Origin: Planctomycetaceae bacterium
GTDB lineage: Bacteria; Planctomycetota; Planctomycetia; Pirellulales; Thermoguttaceae
Assembly (NCBI GenBank): GCA_031278315.1
Contig: JAITKS010000347.1
Span: 1 to 37,600 of the forward strand
Length of the DNA: 37,600 nucleotides
Direction: 5' to 3'
Part shown: positions 1 to 8,321 of the stretch, one piece after another
Numbering within the stretch: position 1 is the stretch's first letter
How the letters are laid out: each line of letters starts with the position of its first letter
Translations under genes and position numbers: made by a program
The notes under the pieces: model-generated
The model's input: only the letters and a program-made list of their open reading frames with translations
Told to the model about the DNA's origin: nothing
Databases searched by the model: none

Positions 1-74
1 GGGGTTACTTCACACGAAAAATTAATTTCGTTGATTACAATTTGTTCGAGTTGAATATTCTTTGTTGTTTTCAT
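1..74 (-). CDS. 5' end of an unidentified gene, cut by the window edge
   Basis: An ATG at 72-74 (minus strand) is preceded by a good ribosome binding site, GAGGTG, about 5 bases upstream, and opens a frame with no stop to position 1. Only 24 residues are visible (MKTTKNIQLEQIVINEINFS and a few more). They do not resemble the N-terminus of S5, L15 or SecY, the proteins expected after L18 in this cluster. The product is unknown. Confidence 0.5.
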   Translation of the reverse strand, partial: MKTTKNIQLEQIVINEINFSCEVT

Positions 75-106
75 AGTTACACCTCATTACCTTTCTGATT
101 TCAAAA

Positions 107-289
107 TTGAAATCTATTAACCTTGAGAGCAATGCAAAAAAATTTTTTTTTGCTGTATTACTCTTATCTTTCCGTGCGGCTCTATTGGGTTGTCAACGCA
201 ACAACTCAACGCACACGGAGCCAAACAACGTTGTGCCGATTCATGTTGACCGTGTATTTGTGTACGTAAACACAATAAACACGGCTTAA
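107..289 (+). CDS. possible small lipoprotein (60 aa), doubtful
   Basis: A short frame with a TTG start at 107 encodes a basic N-terminus, a hydrophobic stretch (FFFAVLLLSF) and a lipobox-like LLGC near residue 29, followed by an Asn/Thr-rich tail. This is the layout of a small lipoprotein. No ribosome binding site is visible, the start codon is weak and there is no recognisable family, so it could be a chance frame in AT-rich DNA. It is divergent from the partial gene at the left edge. Confidence 0.2.
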   Translation: MKSINLESNAKKFFFAVLLLSFRAALLGCQRNNSTHTEPNNVVPIHVDRVFVYVNTINTA

Positions 290-517
290 ATTTTATGACG
301 TTATAAGACCATCAACTTTTTGTTAATTCATTTGTATCTAACAATCAATAAGAATCAAACGGAGCGGAAGTATAACAACACGATCAATAGTTGTCAACAC
401 AATAGTTTTTCAATTTGTAAAATCGTATATGTCCGATCTTTGATTTTTTCAATTTGTACGATTATTATGATTTTCGGTAAAATTTCAATCAATTCATAAT
501 TTAATTGTATAAATTTT

Positions 518-831
518 GTAATATATCAGTGGAATAATTTTTTTTTTCAATTTTTTGTAATTTTTAAACACGAAATACACGAACAAGAGGTAACTATCAA
601 GAAGTCCCGCTAGGGACGACACTTTATTAATTATATGCTTTAGCATACAGAATGAGCTAATAAAGTGTCGTCCCTGCGGGACTTAACTGGTATGTGATTG
701 ATAAACCGTAAGCTAAAGCATACGGTTAATAAAGTGTCGTCCCTAGCGGGACTTGACAGATATGTGATTGATAATTTAAAAATTCGTAAACAACCAAAAA
801 AACGAAAACAATTATTACACTGATATATTAC
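518..831. repeat. family A MITE-like element, copy A1 (314 bp, three internal hairpin modules)
   Basis: The ends are inverted copies of GTAATATATCAGTGGAATAATT (518-539; imperfect complement at 810-831). Inside are three modules built on GTCCCGCTAGGGAC plus GACACTTTATTAA and a small ATGCTTTAGCAT hairpin: one forward (about 602-649) and two reverse (about 655-684 and 703-755). There is no coding capacity. Related copies lie at 26548-26716 and 34313-34693. Together they look like a non-autonomous mobile element. Confidence 0.8.
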
Positions 832-904
832 TTTTATTTTTATTTACCACAGAGAACACAGAGAAAGAATATTTTGTAATTTTAGATTTTAACTTTTAGA
901 TTTT

Positions 905-1015
905 GGGTAATATATCAGTGGAATAATTTATTGTTTTCGGGAATGCGGTCGTCTCGACCGCATCTTTAGTTTTGTTTTTTGACAGGATTACAGGATTGAC
1001 AGGATTTTTATACTC
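905..1015. repeat. repeat debris: family A end joined to a family B-like hairpin, then CAGGATT repeats
   Basis: GGTAATATATCAGTGGAATAATT at 906-928 is a family A terminal repeat. It is followed directly by a palindromic core (GCGGTCGTCTCGACCGC, about 944-961) like the inner half of family B. At 981-1012 comes a short direct repeat of the type GACAGGATTACAGGATT; a related string is at about 28928-28943. Confidence 0.65.
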
Positions 1016-1121
1016 ATTGCCATTTAAAATTCGGTATTATTTTTTGTAACGAAAAAGGTGACCGTTCACGCATAAAACTAGAATCGCCCTGAAAAGACAA
1101 CAGTATTTTTTACTGAATCGC

Positions 1122-1138
1122 CCGCCCCAGCGGGGCGG
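1122..1138. terminator. GC-rich hairpin downstream of rplR, possible terminator
   Basis: CCGCCCC (1122-1128) pairs perfectly with GGGGCGG (1132-1138) around a 3-base loop. It lies about 90 bp beyond the rplR stop, at the downstream end of the ribosomal cluster, and is the strongest GC stem nearby. No U-tract follows on the minus strand, so it could instead be a repeat remnant. The neighbouring GCCCTGAAAGAGC string also looks repetitive. Confidence 0.35.
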
Positions 1139-1227
1139 ATAAAAGTCCCCCCTCCTCGAAGCCCTGAAAGAGCAGCAGGATATTATGACACGATTATTGT
1201 GAAAGAATCCGATGAATTTATAGTTAC

Positions 1228-1740
1228 TTATTTTTTCTTTGCATTTGCTTTTCCAGCGGCTGCTTTTGCGGCGTTTTTTGTTTCTTTGGTTGGTTTAACC
1301 TTTTTATTGCTGCCGCTTTGTGCTTTGTCTTTTTTACTGCTTTCTTTTGGAACTTTTGCTTCGCCCTCTGCTCCGATATCTAATCCGGCATGTCGGGCGG
1401 CATCCGCTAATGCTTTAATACGTCCATGATATTTAAAACCATGCCGATCAAATGCAACTTGTTTTATTCCGGCAGCCAACGCTTTCTTTGCAATCAAACC
1501 GCCGATTTTTTCAGCAGCAGTACAATTACCTCCGTTTGGAATTTCCGAACGAATGTCTTTATCACGTGTACTAGCAGCAACTAACGTTTTCGCCAAATTA
1601 TCATCAATTATTTGAGCATAAACGTTTGTATTACTACGAAAAACACAAAGACGCGGTCTCGACGAATATCGTTTAACCGCATTCGATACACGAAACGCTC
1701 TATTCTTTCGTTGTCTGTTTATTTGTTTGAATTTTTTCAT
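1228..1740 (-). CDS. rplR: 50S ribosomal protein L18 with a long basic C-terminal tail
   Basis: L18 binds 5S rRNA in the central protuberance of the large subunit. The L18 core is clear over residues 1-123: the basic start, [20 protein letters not shown], and the closing [23 protein letters not shown]. Normal bacterial L18 ends about there (115-120 aa). This protein continues for about 47 residues of Lys/Ala/Ser-rich sequence that looks disordered. It is the last gene of the S10-spc series here: rpsE does not follow and about 1.1 kb of repeats does. The start fits the family alignment. A 292-bp spacer separates it from rplF. Confidence 0.95.
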   Translation of the reverse strand: MKKFKQINRQRKNRAFRVSNAVKRYSSRPRLCVFRSNTNVYAQIIDDNLAKTLVAASTRDKDIRSEIPNGGNCTAAEKIGGLIAKKALAAGIKQVAFDRHGFKYHGRIKALADAARHAGLDIGAEGEAKVPKESSKKDKAQSGSNKKVKPTKETKNAAKAAAGKANAKKK

Positions 1741-2032
1741 TGGATATCACTTTTACTAACTTAAACTTTAATTTTTATAACTAACGTTTTTAATTAAATC
1801 GGGACAAAAAAATAAGTCCGCCATAAAACTAATTTTCAATTTTTATTTTTCGTAATATTTTGAAATCTCAATAAATCACTGTTATCACGAAAACTCACAA
1901 AAAACTAAATTGATTGAAAATTAAACTTCTCTAATATTAGTTTTCTATTAACCATCGAGAACACAAAAAATACAAAATTATATTACGAAATATTTCACTG
2001 TTATATTAGTATATTACATAATCACATAATTT

Positions 2033-2581
2033 TTACTTCTTAGTTGCAGCCTTTGATTCTTTACGTCTTATTACTTCACCTTCGTATTTTATTCCCTTTC
2101 CTAGATAAGGTTCAGCTTTTCTGATACTTCTAATTTCGGCAGCAAATTGACCAACAAGTTGTTTGTCAATTCCCTTTATACTAACATGCGTTTGATCAAG
2201 ACATTTAACATCTAAACCGACAGGAATTTTTTTGTGAACTTCATGTGCAAATCCTGCTCTAACTTGCAAAATTTTATCAGACAAAGCAAACAAATATCCT
2301 GTGCCGAATATTTCTAGTTTCTTTTCGTAACCGCTTGTAACACCGATAACCATATTTTGAAACAAAGCTCGGTAGAGACCATGCATCGCAGCAGCTAAAC
2401 GAGTTGCGTTTGCACGCTCGACAGTAATTACATTTGCGGTACTGTCGAATTTCACATTGACATTCGGACTAAATTCTTGCTGCAATTTGCCCAAAGGTCC
2501 TTCAATTGTCAATGTCTTTTCTGCTAAAGTTACCTTAACATTAGTAGGTATAACAATTGGTTTTTTTCCAATTCTTGACAT
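2033..2581 (-). CDS. rplF: 50S ribosomal protein L6
   Basis: L6 binds 23S rRNA near the sarcin-ricin loop and the factor-binding stalk base. The 182-residue length is normal. The start MSRIGKKPIVIP and the second-domain signature EIRSIRKAEPYLGKGIKYEGE near residues 150-170 are diagnostic. Two alpha/beta repeats of about 80 residues are present. A short Lys-rich C-terminus (ESKAATKK) follows. It lies between rpsH and rplR as in the standard spc order, with spacers of 233 and 292 bp. Confidence 0.97.
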   Translation of the reverse strand: MSRIGKKPIVIPTNVKVTLAEKTLTIEGPLGKLQQEFSPNVNVKFDSTANVITVERANATRLAAAMHGLYRALFQNMVIGVTSGYEKKLEIFGTGYLFALSDKILQVRAGFAHEVHKKIPVGLDVKCLDQTHVSIKGIDKQLVGQFAAEIRSIRKAEPYLGKGIKYEGEVIRRKESKAATKK

Positions 2582-2661
2582 AAGTAACTACTCCTAACTT
2601 GCCGGTTATAATTTCCGGTAACACTATTTCAAAAAATTATTTCTTTTACTGTTATTTTAAT

Positions 2662-2774
2662 ATTTTAAACACTGCTCAAATCTCAAACTCTAAATTCGAT
2701 AACTTCCGAATATTTATCTATCGGAAACAGCAGATTTAATAACTTAAAACTACCGTCGAAATTCATAGTACGAG
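2662..2774 (-). repeat. family C spacer element, rpsH-rplF
   Basis: It matches the family C boxes: ACTGCTC at 2671, TATCTATCGGAAACAGCAG (2714-2732) and CGAAATTCATAGTACGA (2757-2773). Strand is given as that of the neighbouring transcription. Confidence 0.65.
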
Positions 2775-2814
2775 TTGAATACAATAATTAATTTTCAACT
2801 TTCACAAAAATTTA

Positions 2815-3210
2815 TTACCAAATTTGGCCAATTACTTCACCGCCGACATTTTTTAACTTTGCTTCACGGTCGCTTAAAATTCCGCGATTTGTGTTGAGTA
2901 TTTGTATCCCCAAACCATTAAGTACAGGTTTAAGACCAGAAGCCTGAACATAAATGCGGCGTCCGGGTTTACTTACTCGTTTAACTTTGCCGATTACCTT
3001 TTCGGCATTCGGTCCGTACTTTAAGTGAACACGAATAAGTGAAACTGGTTTAGATTCAACAACTTCCCAGTCCCAAATGTATCCCTCACGTTTTAGGACA
3101 TCAACGATTCCTTTTTTCTCATTTGAGACAGGAACATCGACAAATACTTTTTCAATTCTGACCGCATTACGAATTCGGGTCAGTAAATCAGCAATCGGAT
3201 CTGTTAACAT
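2815..3210 (-). CDS. rpsH: 30S ribosomal protein S8
   Basis: S8 binds helix 21 of 16S rRNA and is an early assembly protein of the small-subunit platform. The 131-residue length is normal. The start MLTDPIADLLTRIRNA is the family signature, and the C-terminal stretch LGIQILNTNRGILSDREAK matches the RNA-binding region (usually STSKGVMTDREAR-like; here STS is replaced by NTN). In E. coli S8 represses the spc operon; nothing here shows whether that applies. It follows rpsN after a 667-bp spacer that contains a family C element and a decayed family A element. Confidence 0.97.
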   Translation of the reverse strand: MLTDPIADLLTRIRNAVRIEKVFVDVPVSNEKKGIVDVLKREGYIWDWEVVESKPVSLIRVHLKYGPNAEKVIGKVKRVSKPGRRIYVQASGLKPVLNGLGIQILNTNRGILSDREAKLKNVGGEVIGQIW

Positions 3211-3320
3211 AGTTTTAGTTTATTTTCAAGCAAATTATTTTTTACTTTATTTTAAGCTATTCACGCTTTAATTTTTTATAACCGCAACCTATTTGCTAAA
3301 CGGCAAATAGATATTAAGTC

Positions 3321-3432
3321 TTTTAAACTGCTCTCACTTAAATTTTCGGTTTGAGCTGCTGCCTGATTAACTCTCGGAAAACAGGCTTTACGGAATAAGC
3401 TCTCGTATCGCCGAAATTCTAATATGATACGT
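3321..3432 (-). repeat. family C spacer element, rpsN-rpsH
   Basis: One of the best-preserved copies: TTTTAAACTGCTCTCAC at 3321, TTTTCGGTTTGAGCTG (3343-3358), the hairpin GCCTG/CAGGC around a TTTTCCGAGAG-type loop (read on the minus strand), and CGCCGAAATTC ending in ATGATACG. A 62-codon open frame overlaps it but has no protein features. Confidence 0.8.
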
Positions 3433-3501
3433 ATTACTTTTCTTTTTGAATTACTGAAATTCACCTGTACAAACAGTTATAAAATCGGCGAATTCAAAAA
3501 A

Positions 3502-3767
3502 ATATATATCAGTTGAAATTTTTCAACGATAACTTGAACGATAACTTGATTGTGCCGTATAGTGAAAATTTTCCCGTTTGCTAGCAACAATACTTAAAAT
3601 TCGTTAAGAACATTGCGTTGAGTTCACAATGAAGTATCGTTAGTAATAATTCTATAACCTTAAAAAAATATGGTTAATAAATTACTGCCCTAGCTGGACA
3701 AGGAAAAAAAAGGAACGCACATCTTTGGAAAAAAATTATCTTACGAAATATTTCACTGAAATATTAC
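3502..3767. repeat. decayed family A element, copy A5
   Basis: Bounded by ATATATATCAGTTGAAATT at 3502 and an inverted TTTCACTGAAATATTAC ending at 3767. An eroded module (GGTTAATAAATTACTGCCC, then TAGCTGGAC, 3672-3699) corresponds to the GGTTAATAAAGTGTCGTCCC module of intact copies. It is recognisable but heavily mutated. Confidence 0.5.
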
Positions 3768-3877
3768 AAAAAAATTTAAGATAATTCTGGTACAAGATTG
3801 TAATTTTCGATCAAACTTAAATTATTGTTTTTTTTAATTTGTTAATTATTGTAACAATAAATTTTGTTTACACGGAA

Positions 3878-4063
3878 TTACCAACTTGATTTTTTTACTC
3901 CCGGAATGTGTCCTTGATTAGCAAGGTTACGGAAACAAATTCGGCAGATTCCAAACTTTCGATAAACGGCTCGCGGTCTGCCGCAAATTTGACATCTGTT
4001 TTCTCTACGAGTTGAGAATTTTGGTTTCCGTTTTGCTTTATTAATTTTTGATATACTTGCCAT
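3878..4063 (-). CDS. rpsN: 30S ribosomal protein S14, zinc-binding (type Z)
   Basis: S14 sits in the head of the small subunit. This is the short zinc-ribbon form: 61 residues with CQIC (24-27) and CRIC (40-43) as the two metal-binding pairs, and the C-terminal [11 protein letters not shown] typical of type Z. It lies between rplE and rpsH in the standard order, with exceptionally long spacers on both sides (587 and 667 bp). Confidence 0.96.
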   Translation of the reverse strand: MASISKINKAKRKPKFSTRRENRCQICGRPRAVYRKFGICRICFRNLANQGHIPGVKKSSW

Positions 4064-4349
4064 TGGGATTGATGGATAAATTATTCATTTATGGATAAGC
4101 TGCCTTTTTCAAACTATAAATTTGATAGCCCCAAAAGGCATTTGTAACATTAATACTTGAATTGTTGTAATATTTCTGTGAAGTCTTTTTGTTCGTAATT
4201 CAATATGAAATTTGTAAAATAAACAGCGTTTTCAACTGATATTCCTTTAATTACAAACTATGAACTTTAATTAAAATTTCTACCGCAATATTACGAAAAT
4301 TTTCACGTTTGAAATTTCAATAACTCGTTTCAGCACTATTAAGCTTAAC

Positions 4350-4476
4350 TGATTTAAATGATTCACTCTTTGATTCTCTATTAGTTTTTTCAAAGTTTGC
4401 CGGATTATCTCCTCCCTTTGAAATCAGTTTTTTACCTTTTACGCTTTTGAATAACCGAAAATCATAATACGATACT
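4350..4476 (-). repeat. family C spacer element, rplE-rpsN (degenerate)
   Basis: Weak but ordered matches: AACTGATTTAAATGATTCACTC, a TTTGCCGGATTATC segment, CCCTTTGAAATCAG, and the end box CCGAAAATCATAATACGATAC (4455-4475). The rest of the 587-bp spacer is AT-rich with no gene seen. Confidence 0.45.
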
Positions 4477-4650
4477 TATAATAAATACACACAGAATAAA
4501 TACACTCGGAATTAATTGTTGAGTCTCACAATCTAAAACATTAACAACTCTGATCAAATCAACAGTTTTTTTATACGATTCAATTTTGTATTGTAATCAT
4601 CCGTTGATATAAAGTTGATATAAAACTGCGTGATTATCTTTTGTGTAATA

Positions 4651-5223
4651 TTATATTTTTTTACGTTTCGGCGGAGCGTCGGCTCTGAACGGCATACCGA
4701 ATTCGCGAAGTAATTCACGCGATTCGTTATCACTTACGCCGCGTGAAACAAAGGTGATATTCATACCTTGACTTTTCGTATATTTGTCTGGATTCAATTC
4801 AGGAAAGACCAAAAATTCGATCAAACCGAGATTGTAGTTGCCGCGACCGTCAAAGCTTTTTGGATTTAATCCTTGAAAATCACGTACTCGCGGCAGCACA
4901 ATTGAAATTAGTCTGTCTAGGAACTCGTACATTCTTGCACCGCGAAGAGTTACCATACAACCGATATTCATTCCTTCACGTAATTTGAAATTGGCAATTG
5001 ATTTTCGCGCTTTCGTTACTACAGGTTTTTGACCCGTAACTTGAGTAAGCACATCAACGGCTTCTTCCATATACTTTTTATCAGCAATACTACTGCCTAC
5101 TCCCATGTTCACAACAATTTTTTCGAGTCTTGGCAATGACATAATATTCTCTCGACCAAGCTTCTTTTTGAGAACAGGTATGATTTCTTTTTTATATTTT
5201 TCTTGTAAACGCGGTATTGTCAT
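4651..5223 (-). CDS. rplE: 50S ribosomal protein L5
   Basis: L5 binds 5S rRNA and contacts the P-site tRNA and S13. Signatures include [12 protein letters not shown] (residues 32-43), [35 protein letters not shown] and the C-terminal [11 protein letters not shown]. The frame opens further upstream at 5241. I place the start at 5223 because GGAGAG then sits a few bases before this ATG and the protein begins [11 protein letters not shown] as in homologues. That gives 190 residues, slightly longer than the usual about 180, with a basic tail PPKRKKI. Confidence 0.95.
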   Translation of the reverse strand: MTIPRLQEKYKKEIIPVLKKKLGRENIMSLPRLEKIVVNMGVGSSIADKKYMEEAVDVLTQVTGQKPVVTKARKSIANFKLREGMNIGCMVTLRGARMYEFLDRLISIVLPRVRDFQGLNPKSFDGRGNYNLGLIEFLVFPELNPDKYTKSQGMNITFVSRGVSDNESRELLREFGMPFRADAPPKRKKI

Positions 5224-5348
5224 CATTCTCTCCAATAACATTTTGACCCGTGTATATTTTGCACACGCGGTTGTATTTCAAAAATTAAATTTTGCATTCG
5301 ACATGTTAAAAGTCCAATCTATTAAGTATTCAATTAACATATCAATTG

Positions 5349-5460
5349 TTTCAAATCTGCTCATACTTTGTAATTCGGTAATAATTATCTGCTTAACAAT
5401 CGATAAACAGATTTAACGAATACTTTGAATTACCGGAATTAATAAATTATATAGTACAAG
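5349..5460 (-). repeat. family C spacer element, rplX-rplE
   Basis: Boxes in order: TTTCAAATCTGCTCATAC, AATTCGGTAATAATTATCTGC, ATCGATAAACAGAT, and ACCGGAATT followed by ATAGTAC at the end. TTATCTGCTTAACAATCG and CGATAAACAG can fold on each other. Confidence 0.6.
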
Positions 5461-5506
5461 CCGATATTTCGTCCGATTTATAATTTTGTTTTGACTATTT
5501 AACTAG

Positions 5507-5848
5507 TTACTTTTTTTTTGCTTTTGCTGGTGAAATTAGGCTTATATCGGTTTTACATTTTTTACATGTACGATATTTTGCACCGTTTTCATCGTAACGT
5601 ACACCAACACGTGTTGGCTTATCACATTTAGGACAAATCACTTGAACGTTTGAAGCGGGAATTGCCATCTCTAACGAAAGTTGACCGCCCCGCGGATTAC
5701 GCTGACTTTTACGCACATGTTTTTTTACAACAGCTACGCCTTCGAGCTTAATCTTGTTCGATTCGTGATCTATTTCTAATACTTTTGTTCTTTTGCCTCG
5801 ACTAGGTCCCGTAAGAACTACAACCAAATCATTCTTATTGACACGCAT
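5507..5848 (-). CDS. rplX: 50S ribosomal protein L24 with a C-terminal zinc-ribbon motif
   Basis: L24 is an assembly-initiating protein near the polypeptide exit tunnel. The KOW motif is at residues 6-33 (DLVVVLTGPSRGKRTKVLEID), followed by GVAVVKKHVRKSQRNPRGG. The C-terminal half has CPKC (73-76) and CKKC (95-98), a paired-cysteine motif found in a subset of bacterial L24. Length 113 is normal. Neighbours are rplN and rplE, with 283-bp spacers on both sides. Confidence 0.96.
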   Translation of the reverse strand: MRVNKNDLVVVLTGPSRGKRTKVLEIDHESNKIKLEGVAVVKKHVRKSQRNPRGGQLSLEMAIPASNVQVICPKCDKPTRVGVRYDENGAKYRTCKKCKTDISLISPAKAKKK

Positions 5849-5940
5849 GACTTACACCTGAAAAAATTATAAACAATATTTATTTTAAACTATTCACACT
5901 TACACTTAAAAATTTCGGCAATAATATAATTTCGATAATT

Positions 5941-6036
5941 TTTAATCTGCTCACACTTAAATTTTCGGCTTGAACTGCTAACTTATCTATCGGAAGCAGG
6001 CTTTTAATAATAACCTAAATTCATATTACAATACGT
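5941..6036 (-). repeat. family C spacer element, rplN-rplX
   Basis: TTTAATCTGCTCACACTTAA at 5941, ATTTTCGGCTTGAACTGC, then TTATCTATCGGAAGCAGGC (5983-6001) and AAATTCATATTACAATACG at the end. A partial second copy (ACTATTCACACTTACACTTA and ATTTCGGC) precedes it at about 5888-5925. Confidence 0.7.
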
Positions 6037-6131
6037 TATATTTTGTTTGCTTATCTCTTGGAAAGCGAAACCGGCTTTATCGTTTTATGTAATTATTACA
6101 GTGTGAATAAATGTGAATAAAATAATCAATT

Positions 6132-6542
6132 TCAAACTACCTCGCTTGCTAGGCTGATTATTTTTACAAAACCTTCTTCGCCGCGAGCTTTACCTTTACC
6201 TTTTTTCTTTCGGTCTTTATCGCGTAATTCACGAGCAACAGCACCGAAAACGCGTGTACCTACCGGATTTTTATTATTATCAATCAATACCGCTGCATTA
6301 GAATCGAATCTAACATAGCTGCCGTCTTCACGGCGTACTGACTTTTTTGTTCGCACGATAACCGCTTTGACTACCGCACCTTTTTTAATGTTACTGCCCG
6401 GAATTACTGATTTAACCGAACAAACAATAATATCACCTAGTCCCGCAAAACGCCGATGAGTACCTCCAAGCACTTTGATACACATTAATTCTTTTGCACC
6501 TGTGTTATCAGCAACATCTAATCTGGTCTGCATTTGAATCAT
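6132..6542 (-). CDS. rplN: 50S ribosomal protein L14 with an internal basic insertion
   Basis: L14 contacts L19 and 16S rRNA at inter-subunit bridge B8. The start [20 protein letters not shown] and [15 protein letters not shown] are diagnostic. L14 is normally about 122 residues with the order ARELR, a few residues, then KIVSLA. Here about 14 extra residues ([13 protein letters not shown]) separate RELRDKDR from [12 protein letters not shown], giving 136 residues. The frame is intact. GAGGT lies about 10 bases before the ATG. Confidence 0.96.
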   Translation of the reverse strand: MIQMQTRLDVADNTGAKELMCIKVLGGTHRRFAGLGDIIVCSVKSVIPGSNIKKGAVVKAVIVRTKKSVRREDGSYVRFDSNAAVLIDNNKNPVGTRVFGAVARELRDKDRKKKGKGKARGEEGFVKIISLASEVV

Positions 6543-6664
6543 AACTCAATCTACCTCACAAATAATTTAGTTGAATAATTGAAATTTTTTTACTTTGCTA
6601 ATGTTCTTATCGCAAGAGACGATAATGAATAAAATTATTCATTACTATTATTCTGCAATTTTAT

Positions 6665-6745
6665 GTTTTTAACTTGTTGTACCGGACTTAAAATTTCGGT
6701 ATTTTGATCGGTATTCTGATAATAAGTTACTCGAAAATTTAAGTA
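6665..6745 (-). repeat. possible family C remnant, rpsQ-rplN
   Basis: Only parts of the pattern are visible: TTTTTAACTTGTTGTACC, ACTTAAAATTTCGGTATT and GATCGGTATTCTG. It is placed like the other copies but is too degenerate to be sure. Confidence 0.3.
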
Positions 6746-6781
6746 TATTTTTTTGATATTTGATATTTGATAATTGTGTTT

Positions 6782-7102
6782 CTAGCTATTTTCTATTTGT
6801 TGTTGATTTGTTGCCGCAGCTAATTTGGCAGCAGCACGTAAAGCAGCAACATCTATTAAATTACCTTTTGTTACAATTCGTACTAACTTCCAACGTTTTA
6901 ATCTTGACAGAGGGCGGCTTTCTACAATTTCAACTGTATCACCGACCACCGATGAATTTTCTTCATCGTGAACATAACAAACAGTGCGCCGTTTGACATA
7001 TTTACCGTATTTCGGATATTTTACAAGCCGAGATACTTCGACCCGTCTAGTCTTTTTCATTTTGTCGCTTGTTACGACTCCAACTACAATTTTTTTTGGC
7101 AT
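6782..7102 (-). CDS. rpsQ: 30S ribosomal protein S17
   Basis: S17 is a primary 16S rRNA-binding protein of the small-subunit body. The OB-fold signature is clear: VGVVTSDKMKKTRRVEVSR near the start and GDTVEIVESRPLSRLKRWKLVRIV at residues 54-77. The core is about 80 residues; an Ala/Gln-rich tail of about 25 residues follows (AALRAAAKLAAATNQQQ). It sits between rpmC (114-bp spacer) and rplN (239-bp spacer). Confidence 0.95.
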   Translation of the reverse strand: MPKKIVVGVVTSDKMKKTRRVEVSRLVKYPKYGKYVKRRTVCYVHDEENSSVVGDTVEIVESRPLSRLKRWKLVRIVTKGNLIDVAALRAAAKLAAATNQQQIENS

Positions 7103-7216
7103 TTAATCTCAACCTCTTTCAATGTTATTTATTTCGATTTGTCATAGACTTGTGTTTACAACAAGATCATGTATTGTTTCTACTTTTGATTACTGTATCC
7201 GGCGATTATAGTTCCT

Positions 7217-7420
7217 TTATAGTTCCTTTTGACGAATAGATTTTATTGTAAGTATTTGCGCAATCAATTTTTTATTTTTTTTCAATTCACTAGGCGAATC
7301 CAGACGTTCCATTCGTGCCTGTAATCTAAGACGAAACAATGAATCTTTAGCATCTTTTAATAAGACACCGAGTTGTTCATTTGTCATTGATTTAAGTTCT
7401 GATATTTTTACAGCATACAT
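7217..7420 (-). CDS. rpmC: 50S ribosomal protein L29
   Basis: L29 is a small two-helix protein at the exit tunnel that helps form the SRP and trigger factor docking site. The 67 residues show the family pattern: ELKSMTNEQLGVLLKDAKDSLFRLRLQ, then a short loop and ITIKSIRQKEL-like end. The 114-bp gap to rpsQ is the shortest true spacer in the cluster. Confidence 0.93.
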   Translation of the reverse strand: MYAVKISELKSMTNEQLGVLLKDAKDSLFRLRLQARMERLDSPSELKKNKKLIAQILTIKSIRQKEL

Positions 7421-7904
7421 TTTTAAATTTATCTTTCTAATCTAAATTGAATTTTATTTTTACTAAATTAATAAAATCCTAATACTATATTTTTCGCTCC
7501 AGTCCAATTTACGTTTATAAATATACTGAATCAGCTTTGAGTAAATTAAGGTTAAAGTGAAATTCAAATTCCGCATGATTATTACCAAATTTCTGGGCAG
7601 CATATCAAAATCATTAATGTAAAAAAACTTATCTAAATATTTAATATTTTTTCAAATAAAAACTAGTTTATTCAAATACAGTGACAACAAATTTAATAAC
7701 TTCAAATAACAGAATTAACATTAATTTTTATTTATTACATGAATAAAAATTAAATTCATAATTGATTATATTTATCAAATTACGCCGTTGCGGTAAGTAT
7801 TTAATATTTTTAATTGTTAATTCACTTACTGATTTTACTTTAATGTAAATCTTGTAATTGTACTAGTTATTATGTTCCAAGATATTTGCAAATTTATTGT
7901 TTTT
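7421..7904. other. 484-bp spacer rplP-rpmC, no feature seen
   Basis: Very AT-rich. No gene, no clear family C copy and no strong hairpin were found by eye. Confidence 0.6.
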
Positions 7905-8321
7905 TTACATGATTTTTCGTTTTACGAATCTGCATTTTACTGGCATTTTGTGTGCTAGTCTGTTGAAACATAATTTTGCAGTTTCTTCTGGAACACCAGC
8001 GACTTCATACATAATAGTACCGGGTTTTACGACCGCAGCCCAATATTCAGGTTCGCCTTTTCCTTTACCCATTCGCGTCTCTAACGGTATTGACGTGATG
8101 GACTTATCAGGGAAAATTCGGATATACAAACGTCCTTCAGTTCTGAGATATTGCTGTGCGGCGATACGTCCTGCTTCAATCGTCGCAGCACTTATCCAAC
8201 CGCCTTCAAGCGTTTGTAAACCGTAATCTCCAAATGTTACATCGTTTCCTCTGGTCGCTTCACCTTTTATACGACCTCTTTGGATTTTTCGATGTTTGAC
8301 TCGTTTTGGCATTCGCGCCAT
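7905..8321 (-). CDS. rplP: 50S ribosomal protein L16
   Basis: L16 lies near the A site and peptidyl-transferase centre and is needed for late 50S maturation. MPKRVKHRKIQRGRIKG and GWISAATIEAGRIAAQQYLRTEG are family signatures; the C-terminal GTIMYEVAGVP is also present. Two ATGs are possible (8321 and 8312). I use 8321 because GAGGAC lies about 8 bases before it. The first 62 bp overlap the 3' end of rpsC in another frame, so the two are probably translationally coupled. Confidence 0.96.
   Translation of the reverse strand: MARMPKRVKHRKIQRGRIKGEATRGNDVTFGDYGLQTLEGGWISAATIEAGRIAAQQYLRTEGRLYIRIFPDKSITSIPLETRMGKGKGEPEYWAAVVKPGTIMYEVAGVPEETAKLCFNRLAHKMPVKCRFVKRKIM

Noticed and set aside
518-831. 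Possible CRISPR array from the repeated GTCCCGC...GACAC units
   Set aside because: Units are only three to four, in mixed orientation, with related rather than unique intervening sequence and no cas genes; they are hairpin modules of a MITE-like element.
1199-1429. 76-codon plus-strand frame with a hydrophobic sequence
   Set aside because: It is the antisense of the Lys/Ala-rich L18 tail, which automatically reads as Phe/Leu/Ala-rich.
3276-3464. 62-codon minus-strand open frame in the rpsN-rpsH spacer
   Set aside because: It lies on a family C repeat copy and encodes no recognisable protein; other copies of the repeat do not keep the frame open.
5224-5241. Upstream start for L5 at 5241
   Set aside because: It would place the GGAGAG ribosome binding site inside the coding region and add residues absent from homologues.
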